A stretch of 38,071 nt of DNA from Clostridia bacterium (GCA_017623605.1 JAGAOR010000037.1:1-38071); one strand, 5' to 3'; shown: positions 23,120 to 31,919, counted from the stretch's first letter. Notes: generated by a model from the letters alone, not told the origin. A program made the numbers and translations.

Positions 23120-24199
23120 TTAATCGAAATAACCTTTCGCCGCGAGAAGTTCTGCAAGGAGCACCGCGCCGCCTGCCGCTCCGCGCAGGGTATTGTGGGA
23201 AAGCCCCACGAATTTATAATCGAAGAGAGTATCCTCACGCAGTCTGCCCACGCTCACGCTCATACCGTTCCCTTCCATTCTGTCGAGCTTCGCTTGGGGA
23301 CGGTTGTCTTCTTCGAAATAGCGAATAAATTGATCGGGCGCAGAGGGCAACGAAAGCGTTTGCGGTTCGGCTTTGAAATTTGCCCAAGCCTTTAAAATTT
23401 CTTCCTTTGTCGGTTTCGTTTTAAATTTTACGAACACAGCCGCCGTATGTCCGTCGGAAACGGGCACACGCAAGCATTGCGCCGTGATCACGGGGGAGGC
23501 CGCATTCACGATCTCGCCGTTTTCAATAGAGCCCCAAATTTTAAGCGGCTCTTGTTCGCTTTTTTCCTCTTCGCCGCCGATATAGGGGATAATGTTATCA
23601 AGAATTTCAGGCATTGTTTTAAACGTTTTCCCCGCGCCCGAGATCGCCTGATAGGTGCACACCGCCGCGTGCTCAATACCAAACGCTTTCAAGGGGTGCA
23701 AAAGCGGTACGTACGATTGAAGAGAGCAGTTTGATTTTACGGCAATAAAACCGCGCTTCGTGCCGAGGCGTTTTTTCTGCGATTCAATCACTTGGATGTG
23801 CTCCGCATTGATTTCGGGAATTACCATAGGCACGTCGGGGGTGAAGCGGTGCGCCGAGTTGTTGGAAACCACGGGCACTTCCTTTTTTGCGTACGTTTCT
23901 TCAAGGGCTTTTATTTGTTCTTTATCCATATTCACCGCGCAGAACACGAAATCAACTTTTTTTGCGAGTTCGTCAATATCCGCTTCCGCGTCTAAAACCG
24001 TCATATCGCGGTATTTTTCAGGGATAGGGGTTTCAAACGCCCATTTGTTGCCCACGGCTTCAAGATAGCTTTTACCTGCGGAACGCGCGGACGCTGCAAG
24101 TGCGACCACGTTAAACCAAGGGTGATTTTCGAGCAGGAGCATAAACCGTTGTCCGACCATACCCGTTGCGCCGATAACGCCTACGTTAAATTTTTTCAT
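23120..24199 (-). CDS. asd: aspartate-semialdehyde dehydrogenase, archaeal/fungal-type length
   Basis: The 359-aa protein has G-A-T-G-M-V-G-Q at residues 10-17 for NADP, catalytic C158 in K-S-N-C-S-L-Q-S, and the later S-D-G-H-T-A with the catalytic His. Together with insert patterns such as S-N-N-S-A-H-R and P-L-L-H-P-L, these point to the Asd branch typical of archaea and fungi but also found in Clostridia. It makes aspartate semialdehyde for lysine, threonine and methionine. ATG 24199 was chosen over an upstream frame extension because AAGGAG lies just before it and the extension runs through the riboswitch terminator. It is first in the asd-dapA-dapB operon. Confidence 0.93.
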   Translation of the reverse strand: MKKFNVGVIGATGMVGQRFMLLLENHPWFNVVALAASARSAGKSYLEAVGNKWAFETPIPEKYRDMTVLDAEADIDELAKKVDFVFCAVNMDKEQIKALEETYAKKEVPVVSNNSAHRFTPDVPMVIPEINAEHIQVIESQKKRLGTKRGFIAVKSNCSLQSYVPLLHPLKAFGIEHAAVCTYQAISGAGKTFKTMPEILDNIIPYIGGEEEKSEQEPLKIWGSIENGEIVNAASPVITAQCLRVPVSDGHTAAVFVKFKTKPTKEEILKAWANFKAEPQTLSLPSAPDQFIRYFEEDNRPQAKLDRMEGNGMSVSVGRLREDTLFDYKFVGLSHNTLRGAAGGAVLLAELLAAKGYFD

Positions 24200-24236
24200 A
24201 ATATAAATCTCCTTTTGGATAAAAATTAAAACAATG

Positions 24237-24262
24237 TAAAAGGGCGGGAAACCGTCCCGCCC
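24237..24262 (-). terminator. terminator of the lysine riboswitch
   Basis: On the minus strand GGGCGGGA pairs with TCCCGCCC (plus positions 24242-24249 and 24255-24262). It is followed by TTTT, about 40 bases before the asd ATG. It is the expression platform: when lysine is bound, it should form and stop transcription. Confidence 0.85.
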
Positions 24263-24315
24263 GAAGATAACAAAGTTACGTATCCGAATGCCCAAAAAAA
24301 AGGGTAATTCCAGAT

Positions 24316-24489
24316 AAATAGCACATCACGTGGCGCGACAGTCATACGGGTATTCTCCCGTATGCCCAGCGTGGAACGGACGGTTTTCACGCTTCGGCGG
24401 GGATACCCTTTCCCAAATCGCCGCGCGCTCCGTCGTTTCGTCCGAAAACCGTGCGCGGCAGGTACTGATGTTCACCCGCTCCTCTATTT
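24316..24489 (-). promoter_or_regulatory. lysine riboswitch (L-box) controlling asd-dapA-dapB
   Basis: On the minus strand the RNA begins TAAATAGAGGAGCG and ends GTGCTATTTA, so AAATAG (24489-24484) pairs with CTATTT (24321-24316) as helix P1. Internal signatures follow the L-box order: AGTA after the first helix, GGGAAAGGGTATCCCCGCCGAAGCG, then CTGGGCATACGG, GACTGTCGC and a GTGCTAT close. It senses lysine and, through the terminator at 24237-24262, turns off the three downstream lysine-pathway genes. Those genes confirm the class. Confidence 0.92.
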
Positions 24490-24498
24490 AACAATTTT

Positions 24499-24527
24499 AT
24501 TTTATCATATTCGTAAACAAAAGTCAA
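24499..24527 (-). promoter_or_regulatory. promoter of the riboswitch-dap operon
   Basis: On the minus strand TTGACT (24527-24522) and TAAAAT (24504-24499) are 17 bases apart. Transcription would start about nine bases before the first P1 base of the riboswitch. Confidence 0.75.
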
Positions 24528-24597
24528 GATTTTTACTGTATTTTTTTGCTTGTGCGCAGATTTTTTTGAAATAATTCGAAATTTTCTTGAAAATCCC

Positions 24598-24626
24598 TTG
24601 AAATAATCACGATTTTGTAGTAAAAT
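24598..24626 (+). promoter_or_regulatory. promoter of the membrane-protein/hsp33 gene run
   Basis: TTGAAA (24598-24603) and TAAAAT (24621-24626) are 17 bases apart. It is divergent from the riboswitch promoter. The leader is about 60 bases. The gene-free stretch 24528-24693 holds nothing else I can support. Confidence 0.65.
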
Positions 24627-24693
24627 AGAAAGAGTGAACGCGAGGTAAACGCCGTTGCGTCTAAAAAAGATAAGTAAAATGGAGTTTTGATAT

Positions 24694-25989
24694 ATGGCAC
24701 AACAAAAGAAAAGCCTAATCACACGCCTTATCGAAGGCAAGGAAAAAAGCGAGGAGTATGCAAGAAGTACGCTTCCCACCAACCGTTGGCAGTTGTTTTG
24801 GGATATATTCAAGGGTAATTTCGGGAAGATCGTAAAAGTCAATCTGCTCACGCTTATTTTCTTCGTGCCCCTCGTTGCCGTGATTCTTTTTTATACGATG
24901 CTCGTGGAAAGTAACGGGATTATTTGGCCTTTCGGGGCAAATCTCGGGGTTGGGTATCCCGCCGCACCTATGCAACAGGGCATTGCCGAGTTGTTAGCCA
25001 TACAAAACAGCTTCGTGTTATACGCGGGGTTGATCTTGACGGGCTTTATCGCAGCCGTTGGGCTTTCAGGCGGTATGTACGTCGTTAGAAATATGGTTTG
25101 GACGGAGGGTATTTTCGTAACCAACGATTTTTGGCGCGGCATAAAACTTAATTATAAAAACGCCTTGCAAACGATGCTGGTGTTTACGATCACTCTGCTG
25201 TTGACGGGAACGATGATTCAATTTGCCGAATTTTCTATCGTCGTGGAGGAGCTTACGGGTTTTCAACTCGTGATTATGCGGATTTCGCAAGGTACGAGCT
25301 ACGTTCTGATTGCTCTCGTTGCGATGATGTGCTTTTGGATGATTGCGCTTGGCGTAAATTATAAATTCAAATTTACGTCTATGGTGCGTAATGCGTTCTT
25401 GCTTACGATTGCAACCATACCGCAAACGATTTTCTTCGGCGCGCTTGCGTTGCTTCCTTTCGTTTGCTTCTTGATCGGCGGTTCGTTGTTTATCACGATC
25501 GGCGTAGTGCTCGTGATCCTGTTTGGGCTCTCCTACGCACTTCTCGTTTGGCTCGATTTTGCACAATGGATATTTGATAAATATCTCAATCCCAAAATCC
25601 AAGGTGCGAAAGTGGGTAGAGGTATTTATAATCGGGACGGTTCTTCGCCGATTACGAGTAGCGATAGCGGCGCGGCAATCGAATATCAAAAAGCGCTGTT
25701 GGCACACGGTAAATCTCGCTTAATCGCCCGTCCGATCAAGCCGATCGACGATTCCTTGCAAGTATACGAGCTTCCCGGTACATTTACGCGTGAGGATTTG
25801 AAACGTCTTCGCGAAAGCAAACAAAATATCGCCGAAGATACGGAGAAATACGCGGAAGAGCACAAGAACGATTTGCGTTACGTGGAATATAATAAGCAAT
25901 TTGAAGAGCGCGAAAAGGCACTTCAAGACGAAGTGGACGCTAAAGGTAGAAAGAAGAAGCGTAAACCTCCAAAGCTTTTAGGTGAGTGA
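24694..25989 (+). CDS. polytopic membrane protein with charged C-terminal tail (DUF624/YesL-like?)
   Basis: The 431-aa protein has about six hydrophobic segments between residues 45 and 290. A roughly 135-residue cytosolic tail dense in Lys and Glu follows, with coiled-coil-like repeats near residues 360-415 and a basic end (R-K-K-K-R-K-P-P-K). The segment G-N-F-G-K-I-V-K-V-N-L-L-T-L-I-F-F-V-P and the spacing of helices resemble YesL/DUF624 membrane proteins. The resemblance is weak and function is unknown. The start is M-A-Q-Q-K-K with a GGAG ribosome site. The stop lies 5 bases before the methyltransferase ATG. Confidence 0.75.
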   Translation: MAQQKKSLITRLIEGKEKSEEYARSTLPTNRWQLFWDIFKGNFGKIVKVNLLTLIFFVPLVAVILFYTMLVESNGIIWPFGANLGVGYPAAPMQQGIAELLAIQNSFVLYAGLILTGFIAAVGLSGGMYVVRNMVWTEGIFVTNDFWRGIKLNYKNALQTMLVFTITLLLTGTMIQFAEFSIVVEELTGFQLVIMRISQGTSYVLIALVAMMCFWMIALGVNYKFKFTSMVRNAFLLTIATIPQTIFFGALALLPFVCFLIGGSLFITIGVVLVILFGLSYALLVWLDFAQWIFDKYLNPKIQGAKVGRGIYNRDGSSPITSSDSGAAIEYQKALLAHGKSRLIARPIKPIDDSLQVYELPGTFTREDLKRLRESKQNIAEDTEKYAEEHKNDLRYVEYNKQFEEREKALQDEVDAKGRKKKRKPPKLLGE

Positions 25990-25994
25990 AAACT

Positions 25995-26729
25995 ATGGAA
26001 AGACAAACGGCATACGTCAATCTTGCCAAGTGGTTTGAATATCTCAACGACGACTGCGGCTATGAAAATTGGTCGCAGTATTTAATTACGAAGCTGAGAA
26101 ATTATCCCGTAAAAGCGGGACTAGACGTCGGTTGTGGCGGCGGTTGGTTTACGCGCGCATTTGCGCGGGCGGGGTATACCGTTACGGGCTTGGATAAATC
26201 TGCTGAAATGCTCGATTTTGCGCAAGCAAAGGCGATTGAAGAGGGGGTGCGCGGGGAATATATCCTCGGGGATATTGCCGCTATGAAATTACCCAAACGC
26301 TTCGACTTCGTAACGGCGATTAACGATTGTATCAATTATATTCCTAAAAATAAACTCTGTTCGGCGTTAAAAAATATTGGTGGCGCGCTTAAAAAAAGCG
26401 GGGTGTTTCTCTTCGATATAAGTTCACCGCGTAAATTTAACGAAAAGATTGCAAATACTGTTTGCGCCGATGATCGCGAGGAGGTAACCTATCTTGCTTT
26501 CAATCGCGTCCACGGCGACGAAGTAACGATGGACGTTACGCTGTTTACGAAAAGAGCAGACGGAGCGTTTGAGCGCGCGGACGAAACGCACGTGCAATAT
26601 ATTTATACAGAAGAGGAAATTGCGCTTGCGTTAGAGAAAAGCGGTTTTTTGCTTTTACAAACGGAGGGGCATTTAGGAGAAGATAAAACGCAAAGCGATA
26701 GGCTTTGTTTTTTGGCGGTGAAGAAGTGA
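25995..26729 (+). CDS. class I SAM-dependent methyltransferase, substrate unknown
   Basis: The 244-aa protein has motif I L-D-V-G-C-G-G-G-W-F-T-R (residues 43-54), the acidic post-motif T-G-L-D-K-S, and I-N-D-C-I-N-Y-I as motif IV. This is a small-molecule-type methyltransferase similar to many in Clostridia; the methyl acceptor cannot be inferred. ATG 25995 is preceded by AGGTGAG at suitable spacing, which is why the earlier GTG at 25986 was not chosen. The stop overlaps the GTG start of hsp33. Confidence 0.88.
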   Translation: MERQTAYVNLAKWFEYLNDDCGYENWSQYLITKLRNYPVKAGLDVGCGGGWFTRAFARAGYTVTGLDKSAEMLDFAQAKAIEEGVRGEYILGDIAAMKLPKRFDFVTAINDCINYIPKNKLCSALKNIGGALKKSGVFLFDISSPRKFNEKIANTVCADDREEVTYLAFNRVHGDEVTMDVTLFTKRADGAFERADETHVQYIYTEEEIALALEKSGFLLLQTEGHLGEDKTQSDRLCFLAVKK

Positions 26730-27568
26730 AAGAAATTAAAAATACGCTTCGGACGCTCGTATTCGACGGGCAGGTTTCTTTAACGCTCGCCGATACGACC
26801 GAAACGGTAAAAGAAGCAGAAAAATTGCATAAGCTTTCCCCCGCTTCAACGGTAGTGCTTGGCAAAGCACTTTCGGCAATGACGTTTGCAAGCGCTTGTT
26901 TAAAGGAAACAACGGGTGAAATTTCTCTGTCGCTCCAATGTGACGGCGCGGTAGGAAGTATCGGGGTTTCGGGCAATCGCGCACTGCGGCTTCGCGGATA
27001 TATCGATAACACGCAAATCGAGGAGGGTGGAGCGGAGCTTTTGGGGAACGGCTCGCTTACGATTATTCGCGACGACGGCTATAACCGTCCGTTCGTAGGC
27101 GCGTGTGCCCTTCCGAATGGGGGTGTAGACGAAGCGTTCGAGGAATATTATCGGATCAGCGAACAGCTTCCTACCTATTTAAAAACTACGGTAGAATTGA
27201 ACGAAAAGGGCGAGTGTGCGTTTGCAGGCGTAGCCGTTTTGCAACCGCTTCCCTTTGCGAGCGAACAAACGCTTGAAAAGGTTAAAAATACGCCGCTATA
27301 TAAGCTGATAGCAGAGATAAAAACTTTGGGGGTAGAGGGCGCGGCAAAGTCGTGGTTTTCTCCCGATGAAAGCGTTTGGGATTTGCGGAAAGCGGTTTAT
27401 AAATGTAATTGCTCGAAAGGCTATTTAACGCGGGTGCTCGTACCTTTGGGGGAGGAAGAGCTTCGCCGTATCGTACGCGAGGACGGCGCGGTGAAAATTC
27501 ATTGCCATTATTGTAATAGCGATTACGAATTTACGGATAAAGACGTGGACGGAATTTTTAAAAAATGA
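26726..27568 (+). CDS. hslO: redox-regulated chaperone Hsp33
   Basis: With GTG at 26726 the protein is 280 aa. It has the conserved chaperone core and the C-terminal zinc-binding redox switch C227-x-C229 and C260-x2-C263. Oxidation releases zinc and activates holdase function, protecting proteins against hypochlorite and heat-plus-oxidant stress in the cytoplasm. The GTG overlaps the methyltransferase stop (GTGA). GGCGGTG lies 7 to 13 bases upstream. A TTG further upstream would only extend into the methyltransferase frame. The stop overlaps the next ATG (ATGA). Confidence 0.94.
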   Translation: MKEIKNTLRTLVFDGQVSLTLADTTETVKEAEKLHKLSPASTVVLGKALSAMTFASACLKETTGEISLSLQCDGAVGSIGVSGNRALRLRGYIDNTQIEEGGAELLGNGSLTIIRDDGYNRPFVGACALPNGGVDEAFEEYYRISEQLPTYLKTTVELNEKGECAFAGVAVLQPLPFASEQTLEKVKNTPLYKLIAEIKTLGVEGAAKSWFSPDESVWDLRKAVYKCNCSKGYLTRVLVPLGEEELRRIVREDGAVKIHCHYCNSDYEFTDKDVDGIFKK

Positions 27569-29268
27569 GAAAGAAAGGTAAAGTGGAAAAAATTGATTAC
27601 GATATAGACCGTCTCGGGTTTATGGCGGATAAATATTACAACGAGGGTAAATTTTTGTCCGCGTTACGCTTTGCTTACCGTCAATACGAGCTCTGCGGCG
27701 GCGACGGCGATATTTTCACCCGCCTTGCGGATATTTACGAGGGTATGGGCTTGCACGCTTCCGCGATCAACTGGCTATATAAATATATGGACGTTGGTGA
27801 GGAACAGGATTTTCCTGAAATTTTCGAAAGCCTTGCGGTGAATTATTTGAATATGGGACAGGAAAATTGTTCTGCGTATTATTATAATCGCCTGATCGAC
27901 GTGGACGAATCCTTGCCGATAGAGGCAAAACAGGACATATTAGACGTTTTTTCCAAGCCGAAAAACGCGGGCTTCCGTTTCGTGTACCCGCCCGAAGCGG
28001 CAGATTATTCCAAAGAACTTGACGCGGGCTCGCGTGCGCTCAAAGCGGGGGATTGTAAACGCGCGGTGGAGATGTTTAGGCAAATCGAAAAGGGCTCGAA
28101 GCAATACGCGCAAGCCAAAGAAATGCAGGCGGTGGCGCACCTGCTCGCAGGGGAAGAGGACGAGGCGGAACGGATATGCTTGGAACTTTTGGAAACGAAG
28201 CCAGAGGATACTCGCGCGCTTGCTACGCTTTCCGCGGTATATTTGGAACAGGAAAAAAAGGAAGAAAGCCAAAAAATCGCTTTAAAGCTTTACGAATCCA
28301 AACAGGACAATTCAGACGATTTATATAAAGTGGCAACGGTGTGTTGCGAAAACGGTTTACACGAACAGGCGTTTGAAAAATTTTGCGAGCTGGAAAAGCT
28401 TTTGCCTTTTGACGGGCGAATGTTATATTTTAAAGCCGTAGCCGCGTATAAATGCGGGAAATTAGAGGAATCGGAAAAAGCGTTCGACGTTCTTTGTGGC
28501 GTATATCCCGACGCAGAGGTGGCGAAATATTATTTGCGTGCGCTTCGGCGGCGGGAAGTGGGAGAAACGCTTAACGAAGCGGACGCGCCCGATTATTTAT
28601 ATCACTTGCCGAAAGCAGAGCGGGAAAGCCGTTGTCGTTCGCTGTTGCAGATCGGCAGTTGTCCCAAGGACGAAGCACAACTGTTTGGTTTGATTGCCTT
28701 GCACGACGGATATTTCCGTTGGTGTTTCGACGAAATGGACGGGGCTGATCACGATTTGCAATATTTAGGGATTGTTACCGCCGTGCACGTGCGGGCAGAC
28801 GATTTTTTGCGCGACGTATTGCTCGATTGTGAAGTGGTTGACGTGTTAAAAGTGGAAACGCTTCGGCTTTTATACGAGCGTAACGAGGATATGAACTTGG
28901 GGCTGGTATTGAGTCATATTTACCGCCGCTTACGTTTGCGTAAAATAAAAATCGGTAGAAAAAAGCGCAAACGCTTTCTCGCGGGCTATGCAAAAATCGC
29001 CTCCCGCTTCGTTGCGGTACACTTCGGCTATTCCGAAACGATGAAAAACGCGGCGGAAAATCTATACGCCGCACTTGAAGAGAGGGAGAAGCTTGATTTG
29101 ATTGAAAAGGAAGACGACGTAGCTTGCGCGATCTATCTGCTTTCCCGCTTCAAAGAGCTTGGAAACGATCTCGTTGCGGTGGCGAAAGCGTTCGATGCAA
29201 ACGTGGAAAGGGTAGCGGAGCTTAAAGAAATTGCGATAGACAGATACGAAGCGGTTAGAGGAGAATAA
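27565..29268 (+). CDS. TPR-repeat protein of unknown function
   Basis: The 567-aa soluble protein shows repeated two-helix units of about 34 residues from residue 18 to about 330. Examples are A-D-K-Y-Y-N-E-G-K-F-L-S-A-L, L-A-D-I-Y-E-G-M-G-L-H-A-S-A-I and K-A-V-A-A-Y-K-C-G-K-L-E-E-S-E-K-A-F. These are tetratricopeptide repeats serving protein binding. The C-terminal third is helical without clear repeats and is lysine-rich near residues 465-480. There is no signal peptide or membrane segment. Overlap with hsp33 and a three-base gap to the next gene indicate one transcript. Partners are unknown. Confidence 0.8.
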   Translation: MRKKGKVEKIDYDIDRLGFMADKYYNEGKFLSALRFAYRQYELCGGDGDIFTRLADIYEGMGLHASAINWLYKYMDVGEEQDFPEIFESLAVNYLNMGQENCSAYYYNRLIDVDESLPIEAKQDILDVFSKPKNAGFRFVYPPEAADYSKELDAGSRALKAGDCKRAVEMFRQIEKGSKQYAQAKEMQAVAHLLAGEEDEAERICLELLETKPEDTRALATLSAVYLEQEKKEESQKIALKLYESKQDNSDDLYKVATVCCENGLHEQAFEKFCELEKLLPFDGRMLYFKAVAAYKCGKLEESEKAFDVLCGVYPDAEVAKYYLRALRRREVGETLNEADAPDYLYHLPKAERESRCRSLLQIGSCPKDEAQLFGLIALHDGYFRWCFDEMDGADHDLQYLGIVTAVHVRADDFLRDVLLDCEVVDVLKVETLRLLYERNEDMNLGLVLSHIYRRLRLRKIKIGRKKRKRFLAGYAKIASRFVAVHFGYSETMKNAAENLYAALEEREKLDLIEKEDDVACAIYLLSRFKELGNDLVAVAKAFDANVERVAELKEIAIDRYEAVRGE

Positions 29269-29271
29269 CGA

Positions 29272-30105
29272 ATGAAACTTATAGATTTTGACGGGCTGTT
29301 CGACGAGAAGCTCGCACAGTTTATGGAAGAAAATAAAAACAAATACACCGAAAAGCAATGGGAGGATATTATCCCCAAGCTGTATAAGAAATTCGGGGAT
29401 ACGTTTGTTGCGAAGGTGAAATGCACGCCCAAGGAATATTACGCGAAAATGACGGAAGCGGAGCTTGTAGAAACGCTTCGTGCGCATTTGCGCGAGGACG
29501 TACCCGTGCCCGAATTCTTGTGCACAGAGATCGAAAGTCGAGGGGAAGTGGAAACCCTCGCGCCTATGCTTTTCGACGAGGATGAAGCGGCAGTTTCCTA
29601 TGCGATCAATTTAATCGGGGACGATCCTAATGCCTACGACGCATATTTCACGATCCTGGAAAGGAATTTATCCACCGAGGACGTGCGTAGCGATCTTGCC
29701 GATATTTTCAAATTACACGCGGACGAGGTGAAAACGCGTGCTTTTGAAAATTTACAAAAGGGCGTAGCGGAAGAATATATGCTGGAAATCCTCTCACGTG
29801 TAAAGGAAAAGGAGGATCGAATCTTCGAGGCGTTATTATCGGCGTTTTTAAGCGGCGAAAACGTGCCTATGCGCGCAAGTTATTTGGCGGCGTATAACGA
29901 CGAACGCGCGCTTTCGTATCTACTCAAAAAAATAGAGGATAGGACGATCGGCTTCGTGGAGTTTCAAGAGCTTAAATACGCGATCGAAGCACTTGGCGGG
30001 GAATACGACGAGCCCCGTGATTTTACGGACGATAAAGATTATCTCGCCGTCGAGGCGGCGGCTTCGAAAAGTTCGAAAACGAGCGAGGGCGAGTTTAGAA
30101 GTTGA
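29272..30105 (+). CDS. acidic all-helical protein of unknown function
   Basis: The 277-aa soluble, Glu/Asp-rich protein reads as a series of amphipathic helices. E-x-x-x-L/F-D-E-D patterns (A-P-M-L-F-D-E-D-E-A-A-V-S-Y-A-I) recall HEAT-like repeats, in the middle and again near residues 195-240. The tail is Ser/Lys-rich. I recognise no catalytic motif. It follows the TPR gene by three bases with a GAGGAG ribosome site, so the two may work together. It is the last gene before a terminator. Confidence 0.7.
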   Translation: MKLIDFDGLFDEKLAQFMEENKNKYTEKQWEDIIPKLYKKFGDTFVAKVKCTPKEYYAKMTEAELVETLRAHLREDVPVPEFLCTEIESRGEVETLAPMLFDEDEAAVSYAINLIGDDPNAYDAYFTILERNLSTEDVRSDLADIFKLHADEVKTRAFENLQKGVAEEYMLEILSRVKEKEDRIFEALLSAFLSGENVPMRASYLAAYNDERALSYLLKKIEDRTIGFVEFQELKYAIEALGGEYDEPRDFTDDKDYLAVEAAASKSSKTSEGEFRS

Positions 30106-30124
30106 AAAAATTCTTCTTAGTCTT

Positions 30125-30153
30125 ACATAAACGGCAATTTCTCCGCATATAGT
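30125..30153 (+). promoter_or_regulatory. candidate sigma-E-type promoter of spoIVA
   Basis: ACATAAA (30125-30131) and CATATAGT (30146-30153) are 14 bases apart. The -10 differs from the sigma-E box CATACANT at one place; the -35 is a weaker match. spoIVA is a sigma-E gene in Bacillus and Clostridium, which supports the reading. The -10 lies inside the terminator hairpin of the preceding operon. Confidence 0.5.
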
Positions 30154-30186
30154 AAACCGTAAGGTTTGCCAGCGGAGATTTTTTTA
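30141..30186 (+). terminator. terminator of the 24694-30105 gene run
   Basis: CTCCGC (30141-30146) pairs with GCGGAG (30172-30177), and AAACC (30154-30158) with GGTTT (30163-30167) in the inner part. An AT-rich run with seven Ts follows. Confidence 0.8.
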
Positions 30187-30222
30187 TACCACACTTCGCG
30201 CAATCACGATGGGAGGTCGTTG

Positions 30223-31692
30223 ATGGAAAATTACAACGTATATCAAGACATTGCAAATCGCACGGGCGGGGATATTTACATAGGCGTGGTTGGTCCCGTG
30301 CGTACGGGGAAATCGACGTTTATTCGGCGTTTTATGGAAACGCTTGTAATCCCCGTTGCGGCTGAAAACGAACGCGCGGTCATGACGGACGAATTACCGC
30401 AAGCGGGTTCGGGGCGCACGATTATGACGACGGAGCCGAAATTCGTGCCCGCCAAAGCCGTGAAAATCAGCGTTGCCGAGGGGGCGGAAGCCTCCGTGCG
30501 GCTCGTCGATTGCGTAGGCTACGCCGTAGAGGGTGCGAGCGGCTTTGAGGAAGAGGGCACGCCACGGCTTGTGAAAACGCCTTGGCAGGAAACGCCTATG
30601 CCCTTTGAGCGGGCAGCGGCGATTGGCACCGAAAAGGTGATTCGCGATCATTCTACGATCGGCGTTCTAATGACCACGGACGGAAGTATCGCAGAGATAG
30701 AAAGAAGCGGATATATTGCCGCAGAGGAGCGCGCGGTGAAAGAGCTAAAAGCCCTTGGAAAACCGTTCGTGATCGTGTTGAATTGTCGAGATCCGCTCTC
30801 CTCGGCCGCGCTCAAAACGTCGCTTGAAGAAAAATACGAAGCACCCGTGGTCGCGTTGAATGCGGAAAATATGGGCGAAGCGGAGATTATAGAAGTGCTC
30901 AAAACCGCGCTTTTTGAATTCCCTGCCTCACGTATCGACGTGAATATACCTCAATGGGTGCAGTCGTTCCCTGAAACGCACGCGACGGTTGCTTCGGTGC
31001 TTGCGGCATTGAAAAAAAACACGGCAAAAATCGCAAAAATGCGCGATTGCTTTGCGCTGGAAAGTTTGTTCGAGACAGACGACGATTTTGAAAACCCGAT
31101 CGGTATTCGTATGGATTTAGGAAAAGGTAACGTAGAGATTACGATCGAAGCGAAGCCCGATCTGTTCTATCGCGTTTTGACGGGAGAAAGCGGCGAAAAA
31201 ATCGAAAGTGATTTGGAGCTTATGCAATACGTCCGCTCGCTTGCACAGACGAAGAAAGAATACGATAAAGTGAAAGACGCGCTCAAAGAAGCGGAGAAAA
31301 ACGGCTACGGAATCGTATACCCGACGGAAGCGGATTACGAGCTGGAAAAGCCGCGCCTCGTTAAAAAAGGCGGAACGTTCGGCGCGCAATTCCGCGCGAA
31401 CGCTTCGAGTTATCATATCGTAAGAGTCAACGTTACGGGCGCGGTGAACACGATTATCGGTACGAAAGAGCAGGGCGAGGAATTTATATCAGCTACGCAG
31501 GAAGCGTACGAGGCGGGCGGAGAAGGCGTTTGGGAAACGAATATTTTCGGAAAGACCTTGCGTGATTTGGTGCAGGGTGAGCTTTCGGGGAAAGCGGGGA
31601 CGATGCCAAACGAGTTGCGCCGAAAGATGCGCCGTACGATCACGAAGATTGTCAACGACGGAAAAAATAACGCGATCTGTTTCTTGTTTTAA
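30223..31692 (+). CDS. spoIVA: stage IV sporulation protein A, spore coat morphogenetic ATPase
   Basis: The 489-aa protein matches SpoIVA (about 492 aa in Bacillus) from the first residues, M-E-N-Y-N-V-Y-Q-D-I-A-N-R-T-G-G-D-I-Y-I. Walker A is G-P-V-R-T-G-K-S-T at residues 24-32, inside a TRAFAC-type GTPase fold that acts as an ATPase. The family C-terminus (N-A-I-C-F-L-F) is kept. It polymerises on the forespore surface as the base of the spore coat and is needed for cortex formation, normally under sigma-E in the mother cell. ATG 30223 follows GGGAGG (30211-30216); an upstream frame extension was rejected. It shows the organism is, or recently was, a spore former. Confidence 0.96.
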   Translation: MENYNVYQDIANRTGGDIYIGVVGPVRTGKSTFIRRFMETLVIPVAAENERAVMTDELPQAGSGRTIMTTEPKFVPAKAVKISVAEGAEASVRLVDCVGYAVEGASGFEEEGTPRLVKTPWQETPMPFERAAAIGTEKVIRDHSTIGVLMTTDGSIAEIERSGYIAAEERAVKELKALGKPFVIVLNCRDPLSSAALKTSLEEKYEAPVVALNAENMGEAEIIEVLKTALFEFPASRIDVNIPQWVQSFPETHATVASVLAALKKNTAKIAKMRDCFALESLFETDDDFENPIGIRMDLGKGNVEITIEAKPDLFYRVLTGESGEKIESDLELMQYVRSLAQTKKEYDKVKDALKEAEKNGYGIVYPTEADYELEKPRLVKKGGTFGAQFRANASSYHIVRVNVTGAVNTIIGTKEQGEEFISATQEAYEAGGEGVWETNIFGKTLRDLVQGELSGKAGTMPNELRRKMRRTITKIVNDGKNNAICFLF

Positions 31693-31695
31693 TTA

Positions 31696-31725
31696 GAATA
31701 AATTGATGAAAAATCGGGCATACTT
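31696..31725 (+). promoter_or_regulatory. sporulation-type promoter candidate before the small gene
   Basis: GAATA (31696-31700) and CATACTT (31719-31725) are 18 bases apart. They resemble forespore sigma-G boxes (GNATR, CATNMTA; last base off). No sigma-A boxes are visible in the 65-base gap after spoIVA. Confidence 0.35.
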
Positions 31726-31757
31726 TTTATAAAATTTCCTTGCGGAGGAATCAGGTA

Positions 31758-31919
31758 ATGAGTAAAGCTTCGAAAAACAAAAACGGTAAAGTACCCAAGA
31801 TCACGGAAGCGGAATACGCCGCCTATGTTTCAGCGCTCAAATCAACGGAAGAGGAGCAGACGCCTCGGGTGGATAAAACGCTCGTGCCGCCTATAACCGA
31901 TCAAAAAAACGGAAATTAG
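31758..31919 (+). CDS. small hydrophilic protein, 53 aa, unknown function
   Basis: The 53-aa protein has an N-terminus rich in Lys, Asn and Ser (M-S-K-A-S-K-N-K-N-G-K) followed by a helical, acidic middle and a Pro/Val-rich end. There is no signal peptide or membrane helix. GCGGAGG (31742-31748) lies ten bases before the ATG. It is followed at once by a hairpin. The family is not recognised. Its place after spoIVA and the candidate sporulation promoter suggest a role in the spore, but it lacks the known small acid-soluble protein signatures. Confidence 0.65.
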   Translation: MSKASKNKNGKVPKITEAEYAAYVSALKSTEEEQTPRVDKTLVPPITDQKNGN

